A stretch of 64,000 bases of DNA. Origin: Veillonellales bacterium (GTDB taxonomy: Bacteria; Bacillota; Negativicutes; Veillonellales; Dialisteraceae). The stretch is from NCBI GenBank assembly GCA_944390485.1, contig CALXPQ010000004.1:97985-161984 (forward strand), in the 5' to 3' direction. Position numbers and translations under genes: made by a program. Under the pieces are notes generated by a model, which was not told the origin of the DNA, made no database searches, and saw only the letters and a program-made list of their open reading frames with translations. This document shows, one piece after another, positions 7,998-16,195 of this stretch (position 1 is the first letter of the stretch; the number at the start of each line of letters is the position of its first letter).

Positions 7998-8023
7998 TGG
8001 TGCCTCCGTGGAGCGAAGCTCCG

Positions 8024-8089
8024 AAAAAAGGCATCCAGGGCTCCTCCTTCGGCGCTGTGCGCCGCACCTGCGGAAAAGCTCTGAATGCC
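8024..8089 (-). promoter_or_regulatory. Structured leader / candidate attenuator or riboswitch of lysO
   Basis: On the minus strand a long-range helix GGCATTCAG (8081-8089) with CTGGATGCC (8030-8038) is followed directly by six T (8029-8024). It encloses about 40 nt that can form CCGC-AGGT-GCGG and the competing hairpin GGCGC-ACA-GCGCC. The enclosed strand contains GCGCCGAAGG, a string also seen in lysine and glycine aptamers, but the remaining consensus of both is missing. A further hairpin (GGAGC-TTC-GCTCC) precedes the Shine-Dalgarno. It may be an OFF-type attenuator of the exporter; the ligand is not established. Confidence 0.4.
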
Positions 8090-8137
8090 TTCATGGCCGC
8101 GGCATCCGGTGATGCACAGCCGGCGTTTCTGCTCTGC

Positions 8138-8167
8138 ATGGTACCATACGGCCCGCGGAGGTGTCAA
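8138..8167 (-). promoter_or_regulatory. Probable sigma-A-type promoter of lysO
   Basis: TTGACA (8162-8167) and TACCAT (8138-8143), 18 bp apart on the minus strand, stand upstream of the structured leader. The -35 is perfect and the -10 is weak. Confidence 0.5.
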
Positions 8168-8182
8168 ACGGCGGCGGGCGTG

Positions 8183-8209
8183 AAAAAAGCCGGGCGTTCC
8201 CGGCCCGGC
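8183..8209 (-). terminator. Intrinsic terminator of the two-TM protein gene
   Basis: GCCGGG/CCCGGC stem (8189-8194 with 8204-8209) followed on the minus strand by six T, directly at the end of the gene 8211-8681. Confidence 0.85.
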
Positions 8210-8210
8210 G

Positions 8211-8681
8211 TCAGTCCGGCCTGTCCTGCCCGGCGCGCTCTCTGTCCTCCGGGAGGGCGGTGTCCGCCAGCCGGGCGAGACGCTTCTTTTCCCGCTCCGC
8301 GCGTACGGCGGCCTGCTGCTCCGCTTCGCGGCGGTTGATGGCTTTCCGCAGGCCGTTCCCCACGTAGAGCGTCCACCCGAGGAAGCCCGCCCAGACGGTG
8401 ATGGAGAAGATCTGCTGCGAGGGCGTCCGGGCGGCTTCCCAGGCGCACCAGAAGATGGCCGTGAAGATCGCGATGAAGAAGAGGAGGAAGATCACCAGCC
8501 CCGGCCGGGTGTACTTCGGGTCGTCCGTCTCCCAGGTGAACCACACGCCCCAGCCCTTGCGCCGCTCGATGGACGCGCCCTGGCTCTCCTGCCAGCCGTC
8601 TTCCGGCCGCTGGACGATCTTTCCCGTGCGGGTGTAGGAACCGTTCGGATTCTTTCTGTACGACGTGGTCTTCTCTTTCAT
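8211..8681 (-). CDS. Small two-TM membrane protein of unknown function
   Basis: 156 aa. Two hydrophobic segments lie around residues 62-85 (LVIFLLFFIAIFTAIFWCAW) and 92-112 (FSITVWAGFLGWTLYVGNGL). They are preceded by a hydrophilic N-terminus with the strand-like text RKNPNGSYTRTGKIVQRPE and followed by a charged Arg/Glu-rich tail likely to be helical. GGAGG precedes the ATG at 8681. It is a single gene with its own terminator; a TATACT box lies at 8721-8726. I do not recognise the family. Confidence 0.65.
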   Translation of the reverse strand: MKEKTTSYRKNPNGSYTRTGKIVQRPEDGWQESQGASIERRKGWGVWFTWETDDPKYTRPGLVIFLLFFIAIFTAIFWCAWEAARTPSQQIFSITVWAGFLGWTLYVGNGLRKAINRREAEQQAAVRAEREKKRLARLADTALPEDRERAGQDRPD

Positions 8682-8796
8682 GATGGCCTCCGCGGGGAAT
8701 GCAGACTGTTCTTTTTCTCCAGTATAAAGAAAAACGGGCGCCGCTTCTATCGGGGCCGTGTCAGCGTTTCGTCAGGTTTCCGTAAAGAAGGGCATG

Positions 8797-8818
8797 AAAA
8801 AAGCCGGGGCGTCCCGGC
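8797..8818 (-). terminator. Intrinsic terminator
   Basis: GCCGGG-GCGT-CCCGGC (8803-8818) followed on the minus strand by six T. It ends the Cys-rich protein gene. Confidence 0.85.
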
Positions 8819-8829
8819 TCTTTCCCGCC

Positions 8830-9186
8830 TCAGAGGAGCTGTTCCTTCTTTTCGAGGATGGCCGCTGCCGCGGTGCACGCGGGGCAGTCGCAGTAGAGGC
8901 GGCCCGCGTCTTTCAGCGCATGGCCGTGCGCCGCCATGGCAGCGGCCCGCTCTTCGCCGAAGAGCGCCTTCCCGGCGTCCGATTCGGTGAAGGCGATGAG
9001 CCCGTCCACCGGCATGATGTCCGCTTCGAGCTCTGCTGCATAGGCTTTCGATGCGGCGGCTTCCTCCTCGGTGCCGAGCGCGGCGAGCCACGCTTCCGCC
9101 GCGGCGCGGAGCTCCTTGCAGCACATGGGAGCGGCGAGCAGGTCCGCCGTCTTTTCCTTCACATAGTCCATCAGTTCTTTGTCCAT
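8830..9186 (-). CDS. Conserved Cys-rich small protein
   Basis: 118 aa from the ATG at 9186, behind AGAGGTG; an in-frame ATG further upstream adds only a Lys/Glu-rich tail. The protein is strongly helical and acidic. It carries a CC pair at residues 22-23 and a CDCPAC cluster at 99-104, five Cys that could bind a metal. From memory of the family, similar Negativicutes proteins circulate in databases under the label 'molecular chaperone Hsp90', but at this size and with no ATPase motif that name is not supported. The role is unknown; a metal- or redox-related function is inferred from the Cys pattern only. Confidence 0.7.
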   Translation of the reverse strand: MDKELMDYVKEKTADLLAAPMCCKELRAAAEAWLAALGTEEEAAASKAYAAELEADIMPVDGLIAFTESDAGKALFGEERAAAMAAHGHALKDAGRLYCDCPACTAAAAILEKKEQLL

Positions 9187-9288
9187 GAGACACACCTCTT
9201 TCTTTTCTTTTTTCTTCATTATAGCCCCGCCGGCGCGGCGGGAGAAGTACGCACGGGAAAGTGCCCCGGTTTCCTCCGGGTGACCGGC

Positions 9289-9317
9289 TTGACGGATGGG
9301 GAGGAAGGGGGTAAGAT
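9289..9317 (+). promoter_or_regulatory. Promoter of the ileS T-box leader
   Basis: TTGACG (9289-9294), a 17-bp spacer and TAAGAT (9312-9317). This places the transcript start near 9324, just ahead of the T-box structure. Confidence 0.7.
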
Positions 9318-9329
9318 TATCTATTATAT

Positions 9330-9548
9330 GAAGCATTGAAGGAGACGGTCTGCGCCGCAGGATGCTGGCAGAGAGCCCCGGAGGGTGGAAAGGGGCAGCA
9401 CGGGAGCAGACGGATCACTCCGGAGCTGCGGAGAAGAAAAGCTCCGCCGGGACTCACAGCCGTTATCTGTGCCGAGTGGCCGCACGGTCATGAGGGTGGT
9501 ACCACGGGAACTTTTTCTCGCCCCTTACGAGGGGCGGGATTTTTTTTG
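9330..9548 (+). ncRNA. T-box leader (isoleucine specific) upstream of ileS
   Basis: The conserved T-box AGGGTGGTACCACGG occupies 9493-9507. A terminator hairpin follows at about 9516-9539, with eight T after it. The AGGGTGGAAA-like text further upstream (around 9382) belongs to the stem I region. The triplet ATC (9414-9416), in the context CGGATCACTCC, is the likely specifier codon for isoleucine. Uncharged tRNA-Ile pairing with the specifier and with the T-box would favour the antiterminator and so turn ileS on when isoleucyl-tRNA is short. Confidence 0.92.
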
Positions 9549-9559
9549 AGGAGGAACAA

Positions 9560-12388
9560 ATGGATTACAGCAAGACTCTGCATCTGCCGCAGACGGACTT
9601 CCCCATGCGGGGCAATCTGCCGAAGAAGGAACCGGAATTCATCAAATTCTGGCAGGACATGGATCTCTACCACAAGCGCCTGGCGAAACGGGACGGCGCG
9701 CCGAAATTCGTGCTCCACGATGGCCCGCCCTACGCGAACGGCAAGATCCACATCGGCCATGCCATGAATAAGACCATCAAGGACATCATCGTGAAATACA
9801 AGGCCATGCGCGGCTGCGAGGCGAACTACGTCCCCGGCTGGGATACGCACGGCCTGCCCATCGAATATGCTGTCCTGAAGGATTCCGGCGAGGACCGCGC
9901 CACCATGACGCCCCTCGAACTGCGCCGGAAGTGCCTCGCCTACGCGAAGAAATGGATCGAGATCCAGAAAAGCGACTTCATTCGCCTTGGCGTCATCGGC
10001 GACTGGGACCATCCGTACGTGACCTATGACCCGAAGCTCGAAGCGCACGAGCTGGAAGTCTTCGGCAAAATGGCGGACAAAGGCTACATCTACAAAGGCA
10101 AGAAGGCCGTCTACTGGTGCCCGCACTGCGAGACCGCCCTTGCGGAAGCGGAGATCGAGTACAAGGACCGCAAGTCCCCCTCCATCTACGTGAAATTCCC
10201 GGCCATGGACGTGAAGGGCCTCGGCCCGGACGGTGTGGACGAGAAGAAACTCTACGCCGTCATCTGGACCACCACCCCGTGGACCATCCCGGCGAACCTC
10301 GCCATCTGCGTGAACCCGAAATTCACCTACGTGTGGGTGCACAATCTCGATGCGGACGAATATTACCTTATGAATAAAGAACTCGCGCCGAAGGCCCTCG
10401 AAGAATGCAAGGTAGAGCATTGGGAGTTCACCGGCCGCGAGATGACCGGCGCCGAGTGGGAGCTCGCCACGTTCCGCCATCCGCTCATCGACCGCCCGTC
10501 CTACGTGCTCGAAGGAAACCACGTCACCCTCGATGCCGGCACCGGCTGCGTCCATACCGCTCCGGGCCACGGCGTAGACGACTTCGAAGTCGTGCAGAAA
10601 TACAACAACGAAGGCAAGCTCCATCTGGAAGCGCTCTGCCCCGTCGATGCGAAAGGCCATATGACGGACGAAGCGGGCGACCCAGACCTCACGGGCCTCT
10701 CCGTGTGGGATGCGGAAGTGCAGGAGATCGTGAAGCTCGCCCATGCGGGCATGCTCCTCGGCAAGAAGAACATCCATCACCAGTATGCCCACTGCTGGCG
10801 CTGCAAGAATCCTATCATCTACCGCGCCACCGACCAGTGGTTCGCCTCCATCAACTCCTACCGGCAGGAAGCGCTCGCCGCCGTGGACGCCACCACGTTC
10901 TACCCGGCGTGGGGCCACGACCGCCTGTACAACATGATCCGCGACCGGCAGGACTGGTGCATTTCCCGCCAGCGCTCGTGGGGCGTGCCGATCCCGGCCT
11001 TCTACTGCGACGACTGCGGCAAGTACATCATCAATGACGACACCGTGAAGCACGTCATGGACATCGTCGAGAAAGAAGGCACCGACGCCTGGTGGGCCCA
11101 CACCACCGAAGAGCTCCTGCCGGAGGGCTACAAGTGCCCCTTCTGCGGCGGCACCCATTTCCACAAAGAGACGGACATCATGGACGTGTGGTTCGACTCC
11201 GGCTCCACGTGGAACGGCGTCCTCCGCCAGCGCGAAGGCATGGACTACCCCTGCGAGATGTACCTCGAAGGGGCCGACCAGCACCGCGGCTGGTTCCACA
11301 GCTCCCTCCTGACGAGCGTCGCCGTGAACGGCTGCGCGCCCTACAAGTCCGTCCTCACCCACGGCTTCACCATGGATGAAGAAGGCCGCAAGATGTCCAA
11401 ATCCGTGGGCAACGTGGTCGCCCCGCAGGAGATCATCGACAAATTCGGCGCCGACGTGCTCCGCCTGTGGATCTCCAGCGTGGACTACCAGGGCGACGTC
11501 CGCCTGGGCAACAAGATCATCAAGGGCATGAGCGATGTGTACCGCAAGATCCGCAACACCTTCCGCTACCTCCTTGGGAACCTCTCCGATTTCGACCCGG
11601 CGAAAGACGCCGTTCCCTATGACCAGATGGAAGAATTCGACCGCTGGGCCCTCCTCCGCATGGAGCGCGTGCGCAATGAAGTCACCGCGGCCATGGAAGA
11701 ATACCAGTTCCACGTGATGTACCACGCCGTACACAACTTCTGCACCGTGGACCTCTCCTCCATCTATCTCGACGTCCTGAAAGACCGCCTCTACACCGAA
11801 ACTGCGGACTCCCGCCTCCGCCGGAGCGCGCAGACCGCCATGTACGAGATCCTCGACACCCTCGTGCGCATCATGGCGCCGGTGATCTCCTTCACCGCCG
11901 AAGAAGTGTGGCAGGCCATGCCGAAGAAGCCGGGCATGGAAGAAAGCGTCCATCTCGCCGACTGGCCCGAAGAAAAGCCGCAGTACCTCGACGCGGCTCT
12001 CGAGAAGAAATGGGAGAAGCGCCTCGCCCTCCGGAGCGTCATCACCAAGGCCCTCGAGAATGCCCGTGTGGCGAAAGAGATCGGCCATGCCCTCGATGCG
12101 GACGTCACCGTCTACGCCGATGGCGCAAGCTATGACGCCCTCGAAGACATGAAAGACTTCCTCGCCGACTTCTGCATTGTCAGCACCGTCACCCTCGTGA
12201 AAGGCACCGAAGGCGCTCCCGAAGGCGCGCAGGTCTCCGAAGACGGCGAAGTGAAAGTCACCGTCACCCCGTCCGTCCGCGAGAAGTGCGAACGCTGCTG
12301 GAAGCACGACCCCACCGTCGGCTCCGATCCGGCCCACCCGCACGTCTGCGCCCGCTGCGCCCGCGTCCTCACCGAAATGGGCGAATAA
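9560..12388 (+). CDS. ileS: Isoleucyl-tRNA synthetase
   Basis: 942 aa, the usual bacterial length. The class I signature HIGH is at residues 64-67 (NGKIHIGHAMN) and KMSKS at 611-615. The editing domain has TTTPWTIPANLAI and the His/Asp-containing GTGCVHTAPGHG. The C-terminus has a zinc knuckle (CERCWKHD followed by CARC). The GAGGAGGAA ribosome site lies directly after the T-box terminator. The enzyme charges tRNA-Ile and hydrolyses misactivated valine. The zinc-containing C-terminus marks the type sensitive to mupirocin. It is expressed under T-box control and terminates at 12402-12438. Confidence 0.98.
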   Translation: MDYSKTLHLPQTDFPMRGNLPKKEPEFIKFWQDMDLYHKRLAKRDGAPKFVLHDGPPYANGKIHIGHAMNKTIKDIIVKYKAMRGCEANYVPGWDTHGLPIEYAVLKDSGEDRATMTPLELRRKCLAYAKKWIEIQKSDFIRLGVIGDWDHPYVTYDPKLEAHELEVFGKMADKGYIYKGKKAVYWCPHCETALAEAEIEYKDRKSPSIYVKFPAMDVKGLGPDGVDEKKLYAVIWTTTPWTIPANLAICVNPKFTYVWVHNLDADEYYLMNKELAPKALEECKVEHWEFTGREMTGAEWELATFRHPLIDRPSYVLEGNHVTLDAGTGCVHTAPGHGVDDFEVVQKYNNEGKLHLEALCPVDAKGHMTDEAGDPDLTGLSVWDAEVQEIVKLAHAGMLLGKKNIHHQYAHCWRCKNPIIYRATDQWFASINSYRQEALAAVDATTFYPAWGHDRLYNMIRDRQDWCISRQRSWGVPIPAFYCDDCGKYIINDDTVKHVMDIVEKEGTDAWWAHTTEELLPEGYKCPFCGGTHFHKETDIMDVWFDSGSTWNGVLRQREGMDYPCEMYLEGADQHRGWFHSSLLTSVAVNGCAPYKSVLTHGFTMDEEGRKMSKSVGNVVAPQEIIDKFGADVLRLWISSVDYQGDVRLGNKIIKGMSDVYRKIRNTFRYLLGNLSDFDPAKDAVPYDQMEEFDRWALLRMERVRNEVTAAMEEYQFHVMYHAVHNFCTVDLSSIYLDVLKDRLYTETADSRLRRSAQTAMYEILDTLVRIMAPVISFTAEEVWQAMPKKPGMEESVHLADWPEEKPQYLDAALEKKWEKRLALRSVITKALENARVAKEIGHALDADVTVYADGASYDALEDMKDFLADFCIVSTVTLVKGTEGAPEGAQVSEDGEVKVTVTPSVREKCERCWKHDPTVGSDPAHPHVCARCARVLTEMGE

Positions 12389-12401
12389 TCATTTCACAAG
12401 A

Positions 12402-12438
12402 AAAATCCTGTCAGACCCAAAGTCCGGCAGGATTTTTT
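12402..12438 (+). terminator. Intrinsic terminator after ileS
   Basis: AAATCCTGTC pairs with GGCAGGATTT (12402-12411 with 12427-12436, one wobble), followed by T residues. Confidence 0.85.
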
Positions 12439-12545
12439 CGTGTACGGAAAAATAGGGGGAAAGTCATTTCTGTTTGGCGGATATGAGCGATGCGGGCACT
12501 GCCGGGAATTCTGCTGGAAGGGTACCTTTTCATAATGGGCGGTCA

Positions 12546-12575
12546 TTGACGCAAAATCAGGAGAAGTGCTAATAT
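12546..12575 (+). promoter_or_regulatory. Probable promoter of glf and the following gene
   Basis: TTGACG (12546-12551) and TAATAT (12570-12575) at 18-bp spacing in an AT-rich stretch, 50 bp upstream of glf. Confidence 0.55.
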
Positions 12576-12624
12576 AAAATTATTATAGTTTTTAAGCGTT
12601 GGACATATGGATTGGAGCATAAAA

Positions 12625-13716
12625 ATGAAATATGATTATCTGATTGTGGGGAGCGGCCTCTTCGGCAGCGTCTTTGCTCACGAGGCAGCGAAGAAAGGGA
12701 AAAAGTGCCTTGTGATCGACCGACGGGATCATCTGGGCGGGAATATTTACTGTGAAGAAAAAGAGGGCATCCGCATCCATACATATGGGGCGCACATTTT
12801 TCATACTTCGAATCGGCAGATCTGGGATTATGTCAATCAGTTCGTTGAATTCAACCACTATGTGAACAGCCCGGTGGCAAATTACAAGGGCGAGATTTAT
12901 AATCTTCCGTTCAACATGAATACCTTTTCCCGGATGTGGGGGATTTCTACTCCGCAGGAGGCGGCGGCAATCATTGCGGCGCAGAGAAAAGCGATCACCG
13001 GAACACCGGAGAATCTGGAAGAACAGGCTATCAGTCTGGTGGGGACAGATATCTACCAGAAACTGATCAAGGGATATACGGAAAAACAGTGGGGACGGGA
13101 CTGCAAAGAGCTGCCGGCTTTCATTATCCGCCGCCTGCCGGTACGGTATACCTATGACAACAACTACTTTAACGACCGGTATCAGGGGATTCCCATCGGG
13201 GGCTACAATCAGATCATCGAAAAACTGCTGGACGGTATCGATACGGAAATCGGTGCGGACTTTATCGCTGACCGGGAGAAATGGGAAAGGGCGGCAGATA
13301 AGATTGTCTACACAGGACCCATCGATGAATATTTCGGGTATGAGCTGGGCCGGCTGGAATACCGCGGACTTCGGTTCGAGACAGAGCGGTTGGAAGAAGA
13401 AAACCATCAGGGCGTAGCGGTCATGAACTATACCGACCGGGAGACGCCATATACCCGGGTGATCGAACATAAGCACTTTGAATTCGGGCATCAGCCGGTG
13501 ACGTATATCACAAGAGAATACCCCTGCGAATGGAAGCCGGGTGACGAAGCGTATTACCCGGTGAACGACGCAAAGAATCAGGCGCTGTATGCGAAGTATA
13601 AAGCATTGGCTGAAAAAGAGACACACGTGATTTTCGGAGGCCGGCTTGGAGAATATAAATATTACGATATGGATAAAGTAATTGAGCGTGCATTGACTTG
13701 TATTGATGGTATTTGA
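12625..13716 (+). CDS. glf: UDP-galactopyranose mutase
   Basis: 363 aa. It begins MKYDYLIVGSGLFGSVFAHEA, the FAD dinucleotide-binding fold, followed by RRDHLGGNIY and TYGAHIFHT, all classical UGM sequences. The C-terminal GRLGEYKYYDMDKVIERAL also fits. The ATG at 12625 has TTGGAG upstream and matches the family N-terminus better than the ATG at 12607. The flavoenzyme interconverts UDP-galactopyranose and UDP-galactofuranose in the cytosol, supplying Galf for a surface glycan. The downstream glycosyltransferase starts 23 bp after its stop, and the two probably share a promoter. Confidence 0.96.
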   Translation: MKYDYLIVGSGLFGSVFAHEAAKKGKKCLVIDRRDHLGGNIYCEEKEGIRIHTYGAHIFHTSNRQIWDYVNQFVEFNHYVNSPVANYKGEIYNLPFNMNTFSRMWGISTPQEAAAIIAAQRKAITGTPENLEEQAISLVGTDIYQKLIKGYTEKQWGRDCKELPAFIIRRLPVRYTYDNNYFNDRYQGIPIGGYNQIIEKLLDGIDTEIGADFIADREKWERAADKIVYTGPIDEYFGYELGRLEYRGLRFETERLEEENHQGVAVMNYTDRETPYTRVIEHKHFEFGHQPVTYITREYPCEWKPGDEAYYPVNDAKNQALYAKYKALAEKETHVIFGGRLGEYKYYDMDKVIERALTCIDGI

Positions 13717-13739
13717 ATGAAATGGGGAAGGGGATATTT

Positions 13740-14765
13740 GTGAAAATTATCGTTTTTTGTCCAGCAAATGCGGCTTCTGGTGGACCTGAAGTGTTACACC
13801 AACTGTGCTATTGGTTGAGGAAAACGAATTATAACTGCATGATGGCTTATTATGACTATAATTCAAAGAAATATTCTACACCAGTATGCGAATGTTATAT
13901 GCATTATAAAAATCCATATGTGTTAAATTATATTGATTCTAAAGAAAATGTCTGTATTATGCCGGAAACAAGAACGAAAGAGTTTTTTTATATAAAAAAA
14001 GGGATGAAAATTCTCTGGTGGTTGAGTGTTGATAATTATGCGGATAGAGTAAATACAACACATGGACATACTTTTAAATCAAATGCAGCAAAAGAAGTTT
14101 TGCGGTTAATTAAGCATTGGGAAAAGAAAGCTTATAACGTAAAAAAAGATGATATTGCTTTCCATTTAGTTCAGTCTATATATGCTAAGAATTTTTGTCA
14201 GCAGTTGAAAATACCGAATCAAAAGATTTTATATTTATCTGATTATTTGAATGATACATATCTGCTAAATGCTAAAAATAATGTAACTTGTAAAAAGGAG
14301 AATAGGGTATTATTTAATCCGAAAAAAGGTTATGAATTTACAAAATTATTGATGGAGGCAGCACCAGATATAGATTGGGTGCCATTGATTAATTTGCCTT
14401 ATAATGAAGTTGTCAATTTGATGCAGCATAGCAAAGTCTATATTGATTTTGGAAATCATCCAGGAAAAGATCGATTGCCGAGAGAAGCGGCGGTAAATGG
14501 TTGTTGCATCATCACTGGCAAACGTGGGTCTGCTGCTTATCAAGAAGATGTTGATATTCCTGTAGAATTTAAATTTGAAGACAGAGAAGAAGAAATCCGT
14601 GAGATTATTCAGAAAATTCGGGATATTTTTGCTTCATATGATGAAACAAAAATGAAATTTGATAAGTATAGAGAAAAAATTTATCAAGAGCCGCAAAAGT
14701 TTAGAGAGGATATTAAATGTATTTTTCCTATTATTGAAGAGTGTTGGCGTAACCGGAAATTGTAA
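13740..14765 (+). CDS. Glycosyltransferase-like protein, AT-rich island
   Basis: 341 aa from the GTG at 13740, behind AAGGGG. The N-terminus then reads MKIIVFCPANAASGGPE, which looks like the first strand and nucleotide-sugar loop of a GT-B enzyme. The C-terminal half has a GT-B-like donor site (YIDFGNHPGKDRLPREAAVNG, around residue 240), which resembles EAx-type loops of wall-associated transferases. No membrane segment or signal peptide is visible. The gene is far more AT-rich than glf and ileS and uses many AAA/TTA/ATA codons, so it was probably acquired. It likely acts after glf, perhaps on a Galf-containing chain. The sugar is unknown. Confidence 0.7.
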   Translation: MKIIVFCPANAASGGPEVLHQLCYWLRKTNYNCMMAYYDYNSKKYSTPVCECYMHYKNPYVLNYIDSKENVCIMPETRTKEFFYIKKGMKILWWLSVDNYADRVNTTHGHTFKSNAAKEVLRLIKHWEKKAYNVKKDDIAFHLVQSIYAKNFCQQLKIPNQKILYLSDYLNDTYLLNAKNNVTCKKENRVLFNPKKGYEFTKLLMEAAPDIDWVPLINLPYNEVVNLMQHSKVYIDFGNHPGKDRLPREAAVNGCCIITGKRGSAAYQEDVDIPVEFKFEDREEEIREIIQKIRDIFASYDETKMKFDKYREKIYQEPQKFREDIKCIFPIIEECWRNRKL

Positions 14766-14767
14766 TC

Positions 14768-14806
14768 AAAATCCTGTGTGAAAATTTTTCACACAGGATT
14801 TTTTAT
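14768..14806. terminator. Strong bidirectional terminator
   Basis: A near-perfect 17-bp stem (14768-14784 with 14786-14802) is rich in A on one side and T on the other. It separates the glycosyltransferase from the convergent rlmD. Confidence 0.92.
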
Positions 14807-16194
14807 TTCAGAATCTTATCTTCCCGCACGAGGAGAGAAACCAGCTCCACGTGGGTCGTCTGAGGGAACATGTCCACCGGCTGGACCTTGACGAGTGTGT
14901 AGCCGAGGGGGCGGAGGCGGGCGGCGTCCCGGGCGAAGGTGGCGGGATTGCACGACACGTACACGATGCGCCGGGGCCGCATGCCCGCGGCGGCGCGGAG
15001 CACCTCCTCACTGCATCCGGCGCGGACCGGGTCGCACACGATGACGTCCGGCGTAAGGCCTTCTTCATAGAGCTTCGGCATGAGCCGGCCCGCATCGGCG
15101 GCGTAGAATTCCGCGTGGGCGATGCCGTTTGCGCGGGAGTTTTTCTTCGCGTCGCGGATGGCGTCGGGGACGATCTCGATGCCGATGACGCGCCGTGCTT
15201 TCCGGGCGAGGCAGAGGGAGATGGTGCCTGTGCCGCAGTACGCGTCGATGACCGTTTCCTTTCCCGTGAGCGCTGCGAAGTCGAGGGCCGTGTCGTAGAG
15301 CACTTCCGCCTGCTCGGGATTCACCTGAAAGAATGAGTACGGCGAGACTTCGAAGGTGAGGCCGCACAGGGAGGCGGCGAGCGTCTTCCGCCCCCAGAGG
15401 CAGCGGATCTTCGGCCCGAGGATGACGTTTCCCGGCCGGCTCTGCACATTGTGGTAGAGCGAGACCAGCTCCGGCAGGGCATCCCGCATTTCCCGGATCC
15501 ATTCTTTTTCGCAGGGGAGCTCCGCCGTGGCGGTGACGATGACCGCCATGAGCTTCCCGCCGTCGCCCACGCGGCCCATGATGTGACGCACGCAGCCCGT
15601 GCGCGTCTTCTCATCGTACGGCGCGATGCCGTGCTGGTTCAGGAATGTCTCGGCGAAGAGGAGGAGCCGGTTGTTCGCGTCCTGCTGGATGGCGCAGGAC
15701 AGCGTGGGGATGACGTCGTGGCTTCCCTGCCGGTAGTAGCCGAGACGCGTCCGGCCGTGGAAAGTGCCTGCGGGGACGGCCATCTTGTTCCGGTAGCCGA
15801 AGGGGTGCGGCGCGGCAAGCACGGGCCGCACGATTTCTGCGGGGTAGCCGCCGATTTTGGCGACCGCTCCGGCGGCGCGCCGCCATTTCGCCTGCAGCTG
15901 GCTGTCATAGGTGAGATGAGAGATCTGGCACCCGCCGCAGTCCGCGTAGACCGGGCAGGCAGGGGCCGTCCGCTCCGGCGCAGGCGTGAGGATGTCTGTG
16001 AGCGTGCCCACTGCGTAGGATTTCTTCACGAGCGTTACGCGGGCGCGCACGGTCTCACCGGGAAGGGCGCCCGGGACGAAGAGCGTGAAGCCTTCGTATT
16101 TCCCGATGCCTTCGCCGTGGATGCCAAGGTCATCGATGGAAAGTGTACAGTCCTCGCCGGCGGATACGGGGACGGCCGGATGAGAGCCGCTCAT
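14803..16194 (-). CDS. rlmD: 23S rRNA (uracil-C5)-methyltransferase, RlmD/RumA family
   Basis: 463 aa. An N-terminal TRAM domain (about residues 12-70, IDDLGIHGEGIGKYEGFTLF) is followed by Cys ligands of a [4Fe-4S] cluster (CPVYADCGGC). The SAM-binding motif is VIDAYCGTGTISLCLA, and the catalytic Cys motif YVSCNPATFARDAARL lies near the C-terminus. This is the m5U methyltransferase family (RlmD m5U1939 or RlmCD). Subtype cannot be decided from sequence alone because Firmicutes enzymes of this type can modify two sites. It starts one base after the phosphatase stop, so it is cotranscribed with it. Confidence 0.93.
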   Translation of the reverse strand: MSGSHPAVPVSAGEDCTLSIDDLGIHGEGIGKYEGFTLFVPGALPGETVRARVTLVKKSYAVGTLTDILTPAPERTAPACPVYADCGGCQISHLTYDSQLQAKWRRAAGAVAKIGGYPAEIVRPVLAAPHPFGYRNKMAVPAGTFHGRTRLGYYRQGSHDVIPTLSCAIQQDANNRLLLFAETFLNQHGIAPYDEKTRTGCVRHIMGRVGDGGKLMAVIVTATAELPCEKEWIREMRDALPELVSLYHNVQSRPGNVILGPKIRCLWGRKTLAASLCGLTFEVSPYSFFQVNPEQAEVLYDTALDFAALTGKETVIDAYCGTGTISLCLARKARRVIGIEIVPDAIRDAKKNSRANGIAHAEFYAADAGRLMPKLYEEGLTPDVIVCDPVRAGCSEEVLRAAAGMRPRRIVYVSCNPATFARDAARLRPLGYTLVKVQPVDMFPQTTHVELVSLLVREDKILK

Positions 16195-16195
16195 C

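Noticed and set aside
8041..8065. Lysine or glycine riboswitch in front of lysO
   Set aside because: GCGCCGAAGG is present, but the remaining consensus of both aptamers is missing and the space is too small for a full lysine aptamer; kept only as a candidate of unknown type.
9488..12343. 951-aa minus-strand frame over ileS
   Set aside because: Antisense of a perfectly recognisable isoleucyl-tRNA synthetase; no motifs of its own.
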